Origin: Ziziphus jujuba
Lineage: Eukaryota; Streptophyta; Magnoliopsida; Rosales; Rhamnaceae
DNA: 64,000 nt
Assembly: GCF_031755915.1 (NCBI RefSeq)
Contig: NC_083382.1
Coordinates: forward strand, 32,944,501 to 33,008,500
Direction: 5' to 3'
Both the position numbers and the translations under genes were made by a program. Below the pieces are notes generated by a model. That model searched no databases. It was not told the origin of the DNA and saw only the letters and a program-made list of their open reading frames with translations. Positions 33,735 through 44,930 of the stretch are shown here, in pieces; the stretch's first letter is position 1, and every line of letters starts with the position of its first letter.

Positions 33735-34552
33735 AAATATAATCAGTGGGATCGGCGGTCAGGCAAACAGAGGTCGGATTTGGGAGAAATCGAGGTTGGA
33801 AGAATTTCAGCCACTCGTCGAAAATTGTTTCGATCTGGGTGCGTCGACGGTCAAGTGGCAGTGAGATTTTGGGGGTTGGCCTAAAATAGAAGGGTGGTTG
33901 TGGGTGTCTGACACGTGCGGATGGGGGCTGACCGGACGACAGTCAACGATGGTGGCTAGTGGTGGTGGTTTCTCTCACCTCTCTCTATTCTCTCCTTCTC
34001 TCTCTTCTCTCAACCCCACACACGCCCATTTACCCAATAAAAAACTCACCCGTGGGTGCCACCGTGCACTCACGGGACTAGATAAGAACATGACACATGG
34101 TATATACTGTTCACACGTTTAACACACATTTAAAATATTATAAAATAATGAGCTATTGGAAAAATTTTGCAGGTCCATAATTTTCCTACCAAATGTCCAA
34201 ATCAAGCATGCTGCTAGTCCATGAACTCGTATCGACGAGTACTTTACAACTATACTAAAGTCAAATCAAAATTCCACAAAAATAAAAAGTCAAACTTGAC
34301 ACCCTCGAACAATTCGGACCGCAACTTTTCTTGCTCCTAACTTTCAAACGGTAGCTCTAATTTTGATGTGCTACTAGTCTACGAACTTGGGATGACACAT
34401 ACTTCGTAATAGTGCCTTAATCAAATTAAAATTCCACCCGAAACAAAAAGTCAAAAAAAAAATTACCCCTCCTCAATCAATGGCGATCAAACCCGGTTAA
34501 CCTTGGTCAACGTGAAAAAAATTCCAATATACTTTGGAGCGGGATGTCACAC
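33735..34552 (-). mobile_element. Gypsy-type LTR fragment, S2 copy 1
   Basis: On the minus strand it starts TGTGACATCCCGCTCC at about 34551. It shares the CTACTAGTCTACGAACT block, the CT-rich tract and a GGGTGCCACCGTGCACTCA-like block with the LTR at 1-2842, at much lower identity. No internal region is attached. The open frame at 33898-34122 is inside it and not a gene. Confidence 0.6.
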
Positions 34553-35126
34553 AACAGGCTTCTTCTTTTTATCTGGTCCATTTTTTAATGGCAAAACGAT
34601 AAGAAAAACTGGTAAGACTTTGTCGGTGTGATCATCCACGGCCATAAACTCTCCTCCCTTAACCATAACTTTAAATTTTTTGGAAAAAATGATAATTTAA
34701 CTTGGTATTAAAATTAACAATAAAAGAATATCTGAGTTTAAAATTTAACAACTCTACAATAAATGTGTTTTTGTTTAAATAAATATATTTAGTTAGAATA
34801 ATAAAAAATAAAAAATAAAAATAAAAGTTTAAACCTATCACATCCACGTGGTGTACCATATATATATATATACTAGGTATGGTCACATGCGATGCACTTG
34901 GTTTGGATTAAAATTTGAATGTTTAATAGCTTTTAAGTAATATGGAAAAGTTTGAATTAAAAAGTTGTTAAATTAGTTTTTTTAATTACCATTTTTCAAT
35001 TTGTTTAGAAGGATTTAATCTTAAATTATTAACAAACATAAATAAATTAATCATTTTATCCCAAGTTTTTCATAAATTTAATATCCAAATCGCATCATAT
35101 AATTTTGAAGTAAGAACACTTCCAAC

Positions 35127-35678
35127 TGATACGAACCTAGGACGATCTGCTCCTAAACCTGTATTATATTAGCCCGGATCTTAATTAAGTTCAAGTTCTA
35201 ATGGAATTGACCTCAACCCCTAACCAACCTGTGGTTAGAAAACTTGGTATAATGTAGACGCCACAATAGGGGATGGAAAACCTATTGATAAGTCAAGCTA
35301 AAACAACCAATTCTCTAATGGTGTTTTAGGTGTTCTCAAAGAACAAAGAGATAATTAATCTCACAAGTATTTTTCAATCAAATCAAAGTTAGCTCTTACT
35401 AATAACTAAGCCTTTAAATAGGCTTTGAAAGAAACAAAATAAACCCTAAAAACCCTAGGTAAAACCGGCCACACACATAAAGAATCCTAGTTGGCCGCAA
35501 CTATACTTCCTTTCCTAATCTAAGTTTGATTAATTAATTCCTTTATTTTAAATTAGGAATTAATTAATTTACAATAAAATAAAAACCTTCCTAAAGTTAT
35601 TTGTCCAGAAAATAAATAAATAAAAACCCAAAAAGAAAGAAAGTCAATCGCAAATTAGGTAACGAGTTAACTTTGACA
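35127..35678 (-). repeat. Probable 3' LTR of a Gypsy remnant
   Basis: Candidate limits are TGATACGAACC on the left and TTTGACA on the right (TG...CA on the minus strand). A TATA-like CCTATTTAAAGGC lies near 35413-35425 on the minus strand. No second LTR is in the window, and the inner limit is a guess. Confidence 0.4.
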
Positions 35679-35698
35679 TTTAGGCGGAATTATTTCTT

Positions 35699-37077
35699 CA
35701 ACCGAGCTAACTTATGTCTGCCTGATGTCCCAGCTAACTTATGGCCTATCTGAGCTAACTGATGTCTGTTTGAGCTAACTTGTGTTTGGCTGAGCTAATT
35801 GATGTCTGTCCGAACTAAGTTGTGTCTGGCCGAGGTAACTGATGTTTGTCCAAGCTAAGTTCTGTCTGGCCGAACTAACTGATATCTGTCCGAGCTAAGT
35901 TGTGTCTGGCCGAGCTAAGTTACATCCGATGTCCGAGGCAAGACTCGTCCGAGATCAGATGTCCGAGGCAAGGCTCCGATATCCGAAGTCCGAGATCAGA
36001 TGTCCGAGACATGGGTGTCCGATATAAAATATCCAAGGATAGTGTTGACGTCTGCCTGATGTCCGAGTTAACTTATGGCCTATCCGAGCTAACTGATGTC
36101 TGTCTGAGCTAACTTGTGTTTGGCCGAGCTAACTGATGTCTGTCCGAACTAAGTTGTGTCTGGCCGAGCTAACTGATGTTTGTCCGAGCTAAGTTTAACT
36201 GATGTCTGTCCGAGCTAAGTTGTGTCTGGCCAAACTAACTGATGTCTGTCCGAGCTAAGTTGTGTCTGGCCGAGCTAAGTTACATCCGATGTCCGAGGCA
36301 AGACTCGTCCGAGATCAGATGTCCGAGGCAAGACTCCGATATCCGAAGTCCAAGATCAGATGTCCTAGACATGGGTGTCCGATATAAAATATCCGAGGAT
36401 AGTGTTGATGTCTGCTGATGTTCGAGCTAACTTATGGCCTATCCGAGCTAACTGATGTCTGTCTGACCTAACTTGTGTTTGGCCGAGCTAACTGATGTTT
36501 GTCCAAACTAAGTTGTGTCTGGCTGAGGTAACTGATGTCTGTCCGAGCTAAGTTGTGTCTGGCCGAACTAACTGATGTCTGTCCGAGCTAAGTTGTGTCT
36601 GGCCGAGCTAAGTTACATCCGATGTCTGAGGCAAGACTCGTCAGAGATCAGATGTCCAAGGCAAGACTCCGATATCCGAAGTCCAAGATCAGATGTCCTA
36701 GACATGGGTGTCCGATATAAAATATCCGAGGATAGTGTTGATGTCTGCTGATGTTCGAGCTAACTTATGGCCTATCCGAGCTAACTGATGTCTGTCTGAC
36801 CTAACTTGTGTTTGGCCGAGCTAACTGATGTTTGTCCAAACTAAGTTGTGTCTGGCTGAGGTAACTGATGTCTGTCCGAGCTAAGTTGTGTCTGGCCGAA
36901 CTAACTGATGTCTGTCCGAGCTAAGTTGTGTCTGGCCGAGCTAAGTTACATCCGATGTCTGAGGCAAGACTCGTCAGAGATCAGATGTCCAAGGCAAGGC
37001 TCCGATATCCGAAGTCCGAGATCAGATGTCCGAGACATGGGTGTCCGATATAAAATATCCGATGTATGAGTGTCTGA
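35699..37077. repeat. Nested tandem repeat (satellite-like) in a Gypsy 3' region
   Basis: 20-bp half-units such as GAGCTAACTGATGTCTGTCC and GAGCTAAGTTGTGTCTGGCC alternate as about 40-bp dimers. These are packed in higher-order units that also hold a TACATCCGATGTC...GGTGTCCGATATAAAATATCC block. The anchor TACATCCGATGTC occurs at 35921, 36281, 36614 and 36947, giving periods of 360, 333 and 333 bp. The last two units are almost identical. Confidence 0.92.
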
Positions 37078-37344
37078 TGTATCATCCTCCACCACTTGAA
37101 TACTTAAAACAGGTCTTTTATCTTCAGGTATGGACACGCCCTTTTGAGAATGAATTACTTTCTGGATAAAGGCAGCAAGGTTGTCCTTAAACCTTTTAGC
37201 TTGAGCCCTAGTGATCGGTCCAGTCTTCATCTGTATCGGATCAGTACCCCAGCGAGTTGTCGATGGTGCGAGCTCGGGCGGGTTTGCATCACCAACTCTT
37301 AGATGAACAGAAAATCTAGAAAAGCAGAAAATCTGAAAAAGCAA
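37078..37344 (-). pseudogene. C-terminal fragment of a Gypsy polyprotein
   Basis: The minus-strand frame contains TDPIQMKTGPITRAQAKRFK followed by DNLAAFIQKVIHSQ. The GPITRAQAKRFK signature is frequent near the end of plant Ty3/Gypsy polyproteins. The frame then runs into the tandem repeat. Nothing retroviral is recognisable right of 37344, so the 5' part of the element is gone. The order (coding end, tandem repeat, LTR) fits known Tat/Ogre-type 3' regions. Confidence 0.6.
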
Positions 37345-37907
37345 AAACCATTATTGTTCGTAATTAGATTCTAGCTTCATCCTTTCAATTTTTTTTTTTA
37401 TACACCAATCAATATTGAGATGTTTTAGATATTTAGTGAGAATAAATTAATTTTAAAACTAATTAAAACATAAACAATTTATTTTGATTCTAGTCCATTA
37501 TCATGAAATTTAATTTATTCATGGATTTATATATTAACTAAAAGAAACACAAAAAATAAAAAATGATTATAGGAAATATAAGTACAATCATAAAAACTCA
37601 TAATTACTATTTTACTTTCGTTAAACAAAAAGTTGTCATAAAATACTTGTGTCATAGATGAATCTATCTTAGCATCATTGCTATCTTCCTAAGATAAATT
37701 ACAAGATTTAATAGAAATGTATTAGGTTATACCTAAATCAATTTTCTATTACATCTTGCAATGTACAAAATAATAATATTAGTGTTACTATCATAGTATA
37801 GTCTAAATATGCTATAAGTTCACAAAAGACTGATAATAATCTACTTATGAACTGATAGTAATCTATCATATCCACATTAACAAAAAGATGGTTCCCATGA
37901 TAATAAA

Positions 37908-38143
37908 TTAAGCATTGTCTTTAAGCTCGGCAAACTGCTTCCTACTCCCTTCACCAAATTCTAAATGAGAACTTTCAAGATTCAGCGCTATTGGATTTGC
38001 CTCACCTGCACTTTTGGAAATCATCAGCTTTAGTTTCTTTGTTGCATTGTTTCTTGCAGTAGGCTTTGAAACCAAATCAGCTAGGACTTTATCTTCATTG
38101 CTCATTTGCTCTATCTTAGCATTGTCAACACTTCCAGATATAT
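37908..38143 (-). pseudogene. Unrecognised 3'-terminal exon-like ORF
   Basis: Minus strand, from an acceptor-like TTTCAAAATCAG at 38144-38155 to a TAA. It encodes ISGSVDNAKIEQM, SNEDKVLADLVSKPTARNNA and a hydrophilic tail to ELKDNA. Composition is gene-like (few repeats, mixed charged residues) and unlike the AT-rich surroundings. No family recognised. It may belong with the exon-like pieces at 38781-39000 on the same strand. Confidence 0.35.
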
Positions 38144-38296
38144 CTGATTTTGAAAGTTGTAATATATATGCATTAGAATTTATATTGAGTTGTTTTTTAC
38201 ATGGTGTTCATAAAAAGTTTTTTTATTTAGATTTTGGTTGGTTGTTGAATATGCTACATTTCATTTTGCAATTTCTAAAACAAATAATGAAATAAG

Positions 38297-38400
38297 GGAA
38301 GACTATAGAATGAGGAACAAGGATGCTCTGGCAGTTGTTAGAGCTCTCAAAAAATGGATGTTTGAGATAATTTACGCAGACAAGCTAGTCCTTTTGTTAA
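38297..38400 (+). pseudogene. Short coding-like stretch on the plus strand
   Basis: After an AG at 38295-38296 the plus strand reads REDYRMRNKDALAVVRALKK then WMFEIIYADKL. It is gene-like in composition but isolated, with no start or partner exon. Not recognised. Confidence 0.25.
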
Positions 38401-38780
38401 CATAAATACATGTTGGTTTTTCATATATCAATATGTGATATTGGGTGAAGAGCTTAAATATAAATCATATGCATGTGCACACAAAAGCAATGAAAAATGC
38501 AAAGATCCATGCACAATGAAATTCATGAACTCACAAAAGAATTGAAATGCACGAGGAAATTAAGTAATAAGACAAAGGAATGGAAAAAATTAAAGTTACC
38601 AATTTTGTAGTGAATAACACAATCCTCAGGTTCTTTATCGTCACTGATAAAGAGAGTAGGGGGAGAGAAAAGCTGAAAACAAAAAAAAAAAAATAGAAAA
38701 GAAAAAAAGCCAATGACATTTAAATACTGAAAACCAAGGAAATAGGCTTTAAAATATTATAAATCAAAATCTTTACTTAC

Positions 38781-39000
38781 ATGGTAAGTCAAAGTCCTTT
38801 TTGAAGTACAATAATGAAGTCCAGAATTTTGTATAAAGTACACCAACTCTATCCTTACCATACTGTAAGTCATCGTAACCATAATGCATGCCATGCCACA
38901 ACCCTTGACACCTATATGACAAAATAAAAAAAGAAGCATAAAATGTGGATCTCACCTGTATGGCAACTGTTGAAGATCAAATATGTGATGGAACATTGAA
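38781..39000 (-). pseudogene. Two phase-compatible exon-like pieces with a 44-nt intron
   Basis: Minus strand. The left part of the protein, SMFHHIFDLQQLPYR, ends at a CAG-GTGAGA donor (38956). 44 nt later a TTTTGTCATATAG acceptor leads into CQGLWHGMHYGYDDLQYGKD followed by RVGVLYTKFWTSLLYFKKDF (38781-38911), which ends at a GTAAGT donor. The codon split across the junction gives Arg, so the frame is preserved. A further candidate exon (LFSPPTLFISDDKEPEDCVI) lies at about 38598-38672 after a TTTTCAG. A 44-nt intron is shorter than plants usually splice. Upstream of SMFHH there is a stop within five codons, so the gene is incomplete. Family not recognised. Confidence 0.4.
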
Positions 39001-40638
39001 GGATTTTAATTAACATAATCGATAAAAGATAAAAGGCTAATACAAAGCAATAGTTGGAGTAAGTCCAATCCATTATTTATTAACAAAAAAATCCAGCCCA
39101 TTTAACAGAAATTTATTTAATATTTAAAGTGAAAAAATTTACTACATCTCACATATGATAAAATATTCAACAAAAATATTTATTTTTTTTAATTTACTTT
39201 GAAAATCATATATATATATATATTGTATGCACATATTTATATACACATCAAAACATAAATTATTTCTTCATTTTACATTTATTTTTTTTATACATATTGG
39301 ATCAAATCAGTATCATATTATATATATATATATATACATGCTGGTATATTTGATAAAATATTTAGTAAAAATATTTGATTTTTTTAATTTATTTTAAAAT
39401 TCAATTTATATGCATACACATGAAACCATAACATATTTCTTAATGGGATATTGTAAACTTGTAGCTGTCCTTACCTTTTTTTCAATAGCTCTTTACATGT
39501 TGATTTTTTTATTAGATTAATTTAATATTATATATTATCTAATATACCATGCTTTTTTAGTCATGATATTATTTTAATCTGTGTAAATGGTATTAACTTG
39601 TTATTTTAATTAAAAGATATATGCAGGAGAATTTTTGTTACATTTTTGTATTGAAAAAAAAAATACATATATATATATATAATGGACATCTAAAAACCTT
39701 ATCAAGTAAAAACATCAATATAATAAATCTTTTATAAGTGATAAATTTAATATTTATATAAAAAAATATGTTGAAAAACAAAAAATGATGTGTATTGACT
39801 TCTATTTATTCTAAGGTTATGTTTATTTATATATAAAAATACCATGCCATACAACATGTTACAACCTCCCGAAGAAAATTTAATTCAACCATAATTGAAA
39901 AACAAAAAATGATTTGTTTTTACTCTTTTTATTTATTTCTATTTTTTTGCATTACTAATAACACTCCTATTATATATTACTCTTTTCACCCAAACCATAA
40001 AATGGATATTTGAATCTAATTTTGTATTAATGTTGAAATAATGTCTAACTCTTATGTATGACTATTATCATATTATGTGCATATCCACTGTATTTTACCA
40101 CAACTATTTGTTTTTTATCATTTTAGCACCACTATTATATTAAAATAATGATTTAAACATCTTTTGATGAATTAGTGTTTAATTGAGTGCAACTAAAAAA
40201 CTTGCTAAGTTATTAAAGTTCAAATTCCTTTCCATATATCAAAAAGTGAAAATTACACACTTTCTTTTTATTTTGACAAAATTAGACAAAATTTGAAATA
40301 GACAATACTATCATCTTACTTGTAATTATGTTTAATATTGTAAATAAAATAAATGACATAGGCATTATTGACCTGAATTAAACAAATTTAATAGTAAGAG
40401 TAAACATTGAAACCAAGCTAGGGCCATACAAGTTATTCCTCCCAAAAAAAAAAAAGTTAAACTAAAATAAATAACAATATGAGAAAAAAATAAACAGTAA
40501 AAAGGAACCAAAAACAAGTTGGCAAAACACAAATGGGAGGAGTGCCGTTTTGGACCAAAATAAACAATAAAAAAGTGACCAAAAACCACTTCTCTTCTCC
40601 TTTATAGTATAGACTTATAGTATAGATATATATATATA
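39001..40638. other. AT-rich non-coding stretch
   Basis: Several (AT)n runs (near 39210, 39322, 39667 and 40628). Open frames at 40365-40645 have no recognised domain. Confidence 0.45.
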
Positions 40639-41730
40639 CAACCACTAAGATACTTGATATGGAATTTACCAGAACAAATAAATAAATAGATAAGTAATAC
40701 TAGATTTGGTCAACGCTCTAAAAAAATAATAGGTTTTGATAAAATTACGCTGCTCGCATGCATAGTATTAAAGCCACATATGTTTAATCTCAAGAAACAA
40801 AATCAGAAAGTAATAAAGAGACAGCTGTATATAGTTATACAGCTGATTTTTTTAAATGTTCACAAAATTATATCTATTCTTTTGGATTTTCCTATATACA
40901 AAACTCTTAATTTAAGCTCTATATTAATTTATCCTATTCACCATGTAAATATAATTTAACGTGATAATAAATAATTAAAGAAAGTTATACTTTGGCTCAA
41001 AAGATATAGTGCTGAATGTACCATGTGATTTTTCAATGATCTAACAATTTATTAGTTTATTAATTAATTATATAAAGCACAGAAATTAATAACCTATATT
41101 TTAGTCGATAATTGTCTTAGTTTCTTTAGGTAACTAGTAATGGACATGATTTCTTTTTTCTTTTTTTTTCTTTTTTTTTTTTGGGTCAAAATAGTAATGG
41201 ACATGATTGCCAGTAACTAAAGCGACAACGTCTAAAATAATCTTTTCAGGTACGACAAACACCCTTTCTTTTTCCTACTTTTTTTAGTAGTTGGTACTTA
41301 CATGCAGCCGTCATGTTTAATGTTTTGGTACTTGTACGCAGAGATTAGATATGGCAAGAAAAAGACAGATCAAAGATTCTTTATCTATTGATAAAACAAT
41401 AATTGACCATGCCATGTTGGTCAATAAGTATTAGGATCGCTTCTTTATTCTAAAAAGGTCCAAAAGAATTATGTACTGACAGTCTGTCTCTATATTATTT
41501 ATTATAAAAGAAAATGAAAAAGAAAGTTATGTTGGCCTTGGATTGAACCCACAATTGAACTATTTCTATATTTATTTCAAATTTTTATCTCACCTATCAT
41601 CAGGTAATTAATTTCAAATTTGAAAAAGTCTTCAGGTACAATATTTTTTTATAACGTTGTTAATTGCTAATGATATTTCTATCCAATTTTTGTCTAAATT
41701 AAATTAAACTTTTTTATAACGTTGTCTAAA
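40639..41730. repeat. Duplicated segment S0, copy in unit 2
   Basis: From CAACCACTAAGATACTTG onward it matches 63204-64000 with roughly 1-2 percent differences by eye. It is followed directly by S1 copy 2. No coding content. Confidence 0.9.
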
Positions 41731-43140
41731 TTAATTTTTTGAAGAGCATTGCCGCAGCCCTCCCTTCAGAAAAAGAAAAAAAAAAAAACATTTTCGCTAA
41801 TCATGAGCCAAATTAAATATTAATTAGCCTGATACCCCGATGTATTATTTAAGTTTTAAACTAACTTGGGACCTTACTGAGTTGGGCATTATTCTTATGA
41901 AATTTTCTTTGGCCAACCTAAAATTAAAGGATTATGTTTTTTACTGGAATATTTAAAAAAAAAAGGTTTGAATATTTAACCGGTCACCTAAAAAAAAACT
42001 AAATTTTCTTGAATAAGGTGTTTTCTTTATAGAATAAGGATGTGATTAATTAACATTCAAAATTCAGATTAAATTGTAAATCATTCCTGCTAGTAATTAT
42101 AATTGGAGAAGTAAATTATGCATGATAAAAAATTGTCATGCTAAATCCAAATCCAGTCAATGATACTAATATAAGCTTTTTGGTGCCGAAATATAAGGAG
42201 AAAATTATCTATACATTATAATGATCATGGAGATATGGTTGTTTGCTTTATTAAAAGGAATAAATTAAAGAATATATATAATTGCGTTGCAGCATTTACC
42301 CAAAAAAAAAAAAAGAAAAGAAAATTGAATGTAATAATAAATTGCATTGCAGCATATAAGAGAAAAAGAGTTAGAAGAAGACGATGCTTTAATCTTGAAG
42401 TGGTAGATAGATTGGTTTACAGCTTTTTAATTACTTTTATTTATTTATTTGGGAGATAAGTGAATCTTCATCATTTATTTGGTCATAATTTTTCTACTTG
42501 TGGACCTAGCATAAAAGAAAAAGAAATTTTTGTTGGATCTTTGATTTTGTTATTTGGGCCCCATAGGAATCTCATTTGTCATCTCCGTATGGATAATTGG
42601 ATATGGCAGCTTTTCATATAAACCGATTAGTCAAAATTAACCTTTTTGTTTTTTTTGGCTGAAAATTTGTCATAGGATTTAGAACACAAAAAATTGTACC
42701 ATCTTATGTTTTTTTTTTTTTTTTTTTTAATCTTTTGATAATAGGAAAAAGAAAGTTACCAATTGCAAATTAATTTAATAATATCACAGCAGTCAACAAC
42801 TCGTACTACTTATTAGAATATTAAATATATAAATATTTATATTTGACAAAGAATTTTTTATAATTATCTTTATCCTTAAATTGGTACATCAAACAATCTT
42901 CCATAAACAATAACTATTATGGATACTTAAGACCTGCATAATTTCTACAGTATCTATTGAAGCATGAAGGTTGATTCTTTGTATTAGCAAACAAAAAAAT
43001 AAAATAAAAACAAAAGTGTTACGTTCCCTCTTGCATTGCCCATGTGTTTGTTAGTTCCTTTATTTGTTATTTATATTGTTACCACTTGATTTGAGTGGAG
43101 CGACGTTTCCCTATTTTTATGTCAATTTGTTATCAGTTGT
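41731..43140. repeat. Duplicated segment S1, copy 2
   Basis: Uninterrupted counterpart of 6526-7937. The empty position corresponding to the Copia insertion follows CAATTTGTTATCAGTTGT at 43140, after which segment X begins. Confidence 0.9.
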
Positions 43141-43442
43141 AGGCTATAAAATGTAGCCAAGGAGGCTAGTGAGTAAGTAAGGAAAAAGTAGCAAATTATC
43201 TCTTCCACTCTTTCTCTCTGTCGTTCCCCTCTCTGTTTTGCTCTGTTTTGCACCACCAAAACAGATGTCTGTCCCTCAACCATTCGAAGGCACACAACAA
43301 AAAGATACATGAAGTTTTTTATATTATTATCACTCAATGTATATATAACCAATTACACACAAGATGACCAAATAAGTATAGAGATTTTGAAATCTCACAT
43401 ATATTAAGTTATAATTAACAGATTGTGAATTGCTAATTTGAG

Positions 43443-43975
43443 TCTTCCCAAATGAACCAATGAATTCTTGCTTTATAATAGGTTAATAATTAATTAGAGA
43501 GAGGAAAAAAGAGAGAGAAAGCATAAGATTTTGGGAAAGCATCTGAATGGTTTAGTAGCAAGCATAAGATTTTGGGAAAGCATCTGAATGGTTTAGTAGC
43601 TTAGTGTTATTTATACTAGTTGGTTCCCCTGAATTATTGGATGTCCTATCACAGAGTCGGCGAGTGAATGTCAAAAGGATAGAGAGCAGGACGTATTTTC
43701 AAAGATATTCATTTTGCTTGCTGCTTTCTGATTTGACTAATCAACAACAACCCGTACTACTTATTAGAATATTATATTATATATTTATATTTGACAAAGA
43801 ATTTTTGATAATTTTCTTAAGCCTTAAATGGGTACATCCACATTATTGTATAAACAATAGAAATTATGGATACTTAATTATGGATACTTTAAGACACTCA
43901 TAATTTCTAGTCTCAAATGAACAAATGAATAAATGAATTTTTGCCTTATAAGCGGTTAATAATTAATTAGAGAGT

Positions 43976-44024
<49 letters not shown>

Positions 44025-44045
44025 CATAATATTTTGGGAAAGCAT
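43443..44045. repeat. Local duplications and GA microsatellite upstream of the B3 gene's 3' side
   Basis: A 41-bp tandem pair occupies 43520-43600 (AGCATAAGATTTTGGGAAAG start). A block of about 100 bp around 43443-43545 recurs diverged at 43910-44045. A block at 43738-43900 is a diverged copy of the end of S1 (42788-42955). (GA)n at 43981-44022. Confidence 0.75.
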
Positions 44046-44465
44046 CGGAGCTGCAACTTTCATTTTAATTAATATAAAGATCATGACAATAGTACTGGAA
44101 CAAAGAGTACATAAGTAGAGCAGGCTCTAAGGCCACCAAAACATAAGTGAAACAGATACATATCTGTATCTATATATATATATATATATATAGCCAAAGC
44201 AGGCACAACAAATTAAATAAGAAGACGAGTACAGACCATGCCTCTAGCTCGGCATATTATTGCACACACTGCCACACCTTTTAACAACAAAACTACTGAT
44301 TGATGAGGGAGTTGTAAGCATATAGCCATATATATATATACATTCATACATATTTCTTTATTTGTGCATGCATGTGGCGCGTGCAATAACGAAATTAGAA
44401 ATATATATGATGCCCAAAGTAACTTATATATTATATATGGAATTAATAACTCCCTCTAGCCTTAA

Positions 44466-44840
44466 TTAGGCTTCTTTAAATAATATTCTAATGGGATCAA
44501 CAACTCGAATGTAGAAGTTTTCATCCATCGCATTTTTCCAAAAAAGTACCTTGTTCCCAGGTTGGAGATCCCTGCCCCTGATGAATTCGCCCCATTCCCT
44601 GCGGTTAAAGACAGGCTTCGAGAGATTTCGACTCCCCTCAGGTCTAGTACTAAGTATAAATTCATGAACCTTTCCCGTGTCAAAATCATTAACACGTAGT
44701 GGTAAACCAGACTCAGCATATGCACGAAGCTCATTCTCATTGTCTCTTAAAAACTTGGCTGGAAAACTTAACCTATCGTTGATATCAGTAGGCTGCAGTA
44801 CTTTCACAAATGAGGAAGCTATCATTGGGTTTTGCTCCAT
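44466..44840 (-). CDS. Small B3-domain DNA-binding protein
   Basis: A complete 124-codon gene. The start ATG has A at -3 and G at +4. The protein is almost entirely one B3 domain (about residues 10-112): SSFVKVLQPTDINDRLSFPA and KFLRDNENELRAYA form the first half, and RREWGEFIRGRDLQPGNKVL with FWKNAMDENFYIRVVDP the second. The W-x-x-F-x-x-x-x-x-L-x-x-G-x-x-V-x-F-W pattern is diagnostic. B3 proteins are plant-specific and act in the nucleus; short single-domain members are similar to the REM and At1g05920-like groups. A TATA box lies about 80 bp upstream. No lesion is visible. Its target is unknown. The gene is absent from unit 1. Confidence 0.85.
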   Translation of the reverse strand: MEQNPMIASSFVKVLQPTDINDRLSFPAKFLRDNENELRAYAESGLPLRVNDFDTGKVHEFILSTRPEGSRNLSKPVFNRREWGEFIRGRDLQPGNKVLFWKNAMDENFYIRVVDPIRILFKEA

Positions 44841-44920
44841 ATTGGTTCTCTAAGGTTTTTTTCTTTTTTTGGGTAACACGGCTTGTTTTTAGACAATGAG
44901 GGAGCACTTCACAGATTATC

Positions 44921-44930
44921 CATATTTATA
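44921..44930 (-). promoter_or_regulatory. TATA box of the B3 gene
   Basis: The minus strand reads TATAAATATG, 81 bp upstream of the ATG at 44840, leaving room for a leader of about 50 nt. Confidence 0.55.

Larger units (their letters stand above)
18980..34859. repeat. Duplicated segment S2, copy 1
   Basis: Collinear with 46569-63181. From 18980 to about 23230 the copies are nearly identical: I saw about two substitutions (near 19630 and at about 22590) plus length changes in simple repeats. Beyond that point substitutions rise to roughly 1-2 percent and indels appear. Copy 2 is longer mainly through a MITE, one extra palindromic repeat unit and a 175-bp indel, partly offset by a 256-bp deletion. 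Confidence 0.93.
34872..40620. other. Single-copy spacer between tandem units
   Basis: Lies between an (AT)n tract ending S2 (34858-34871) and an (AT)n tract starting S0 (about 40625-40638). In the next unit the S2 end joins S0 directly through one (AT)n tract (63183-63203). It holds a Gypsy remnant with a satellite and exon-like sequence. 34872-35126 and 37345-37907 show no gene. Confidence 0.8.

Noticed and set aside
33898..34122. ORF with a serine-rich stretch, kept in both copies
   Set aside because: Lies within an LTR fragment; the serine run comes from the CT-rich tract.
35699..37077. Regular short repeats that might be taken for a CRISPR array
   Set aside because: Repeats are contiguous without unique spacers, nested in longer units, and lie in a plant retroelement context.
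37344..37907. Possible 5' continuation of the Gypsy element
   Set aside because: No gag, protease, reverse transcriptase or second LTR could be seen; the sequence is AT-rich and non-coding.
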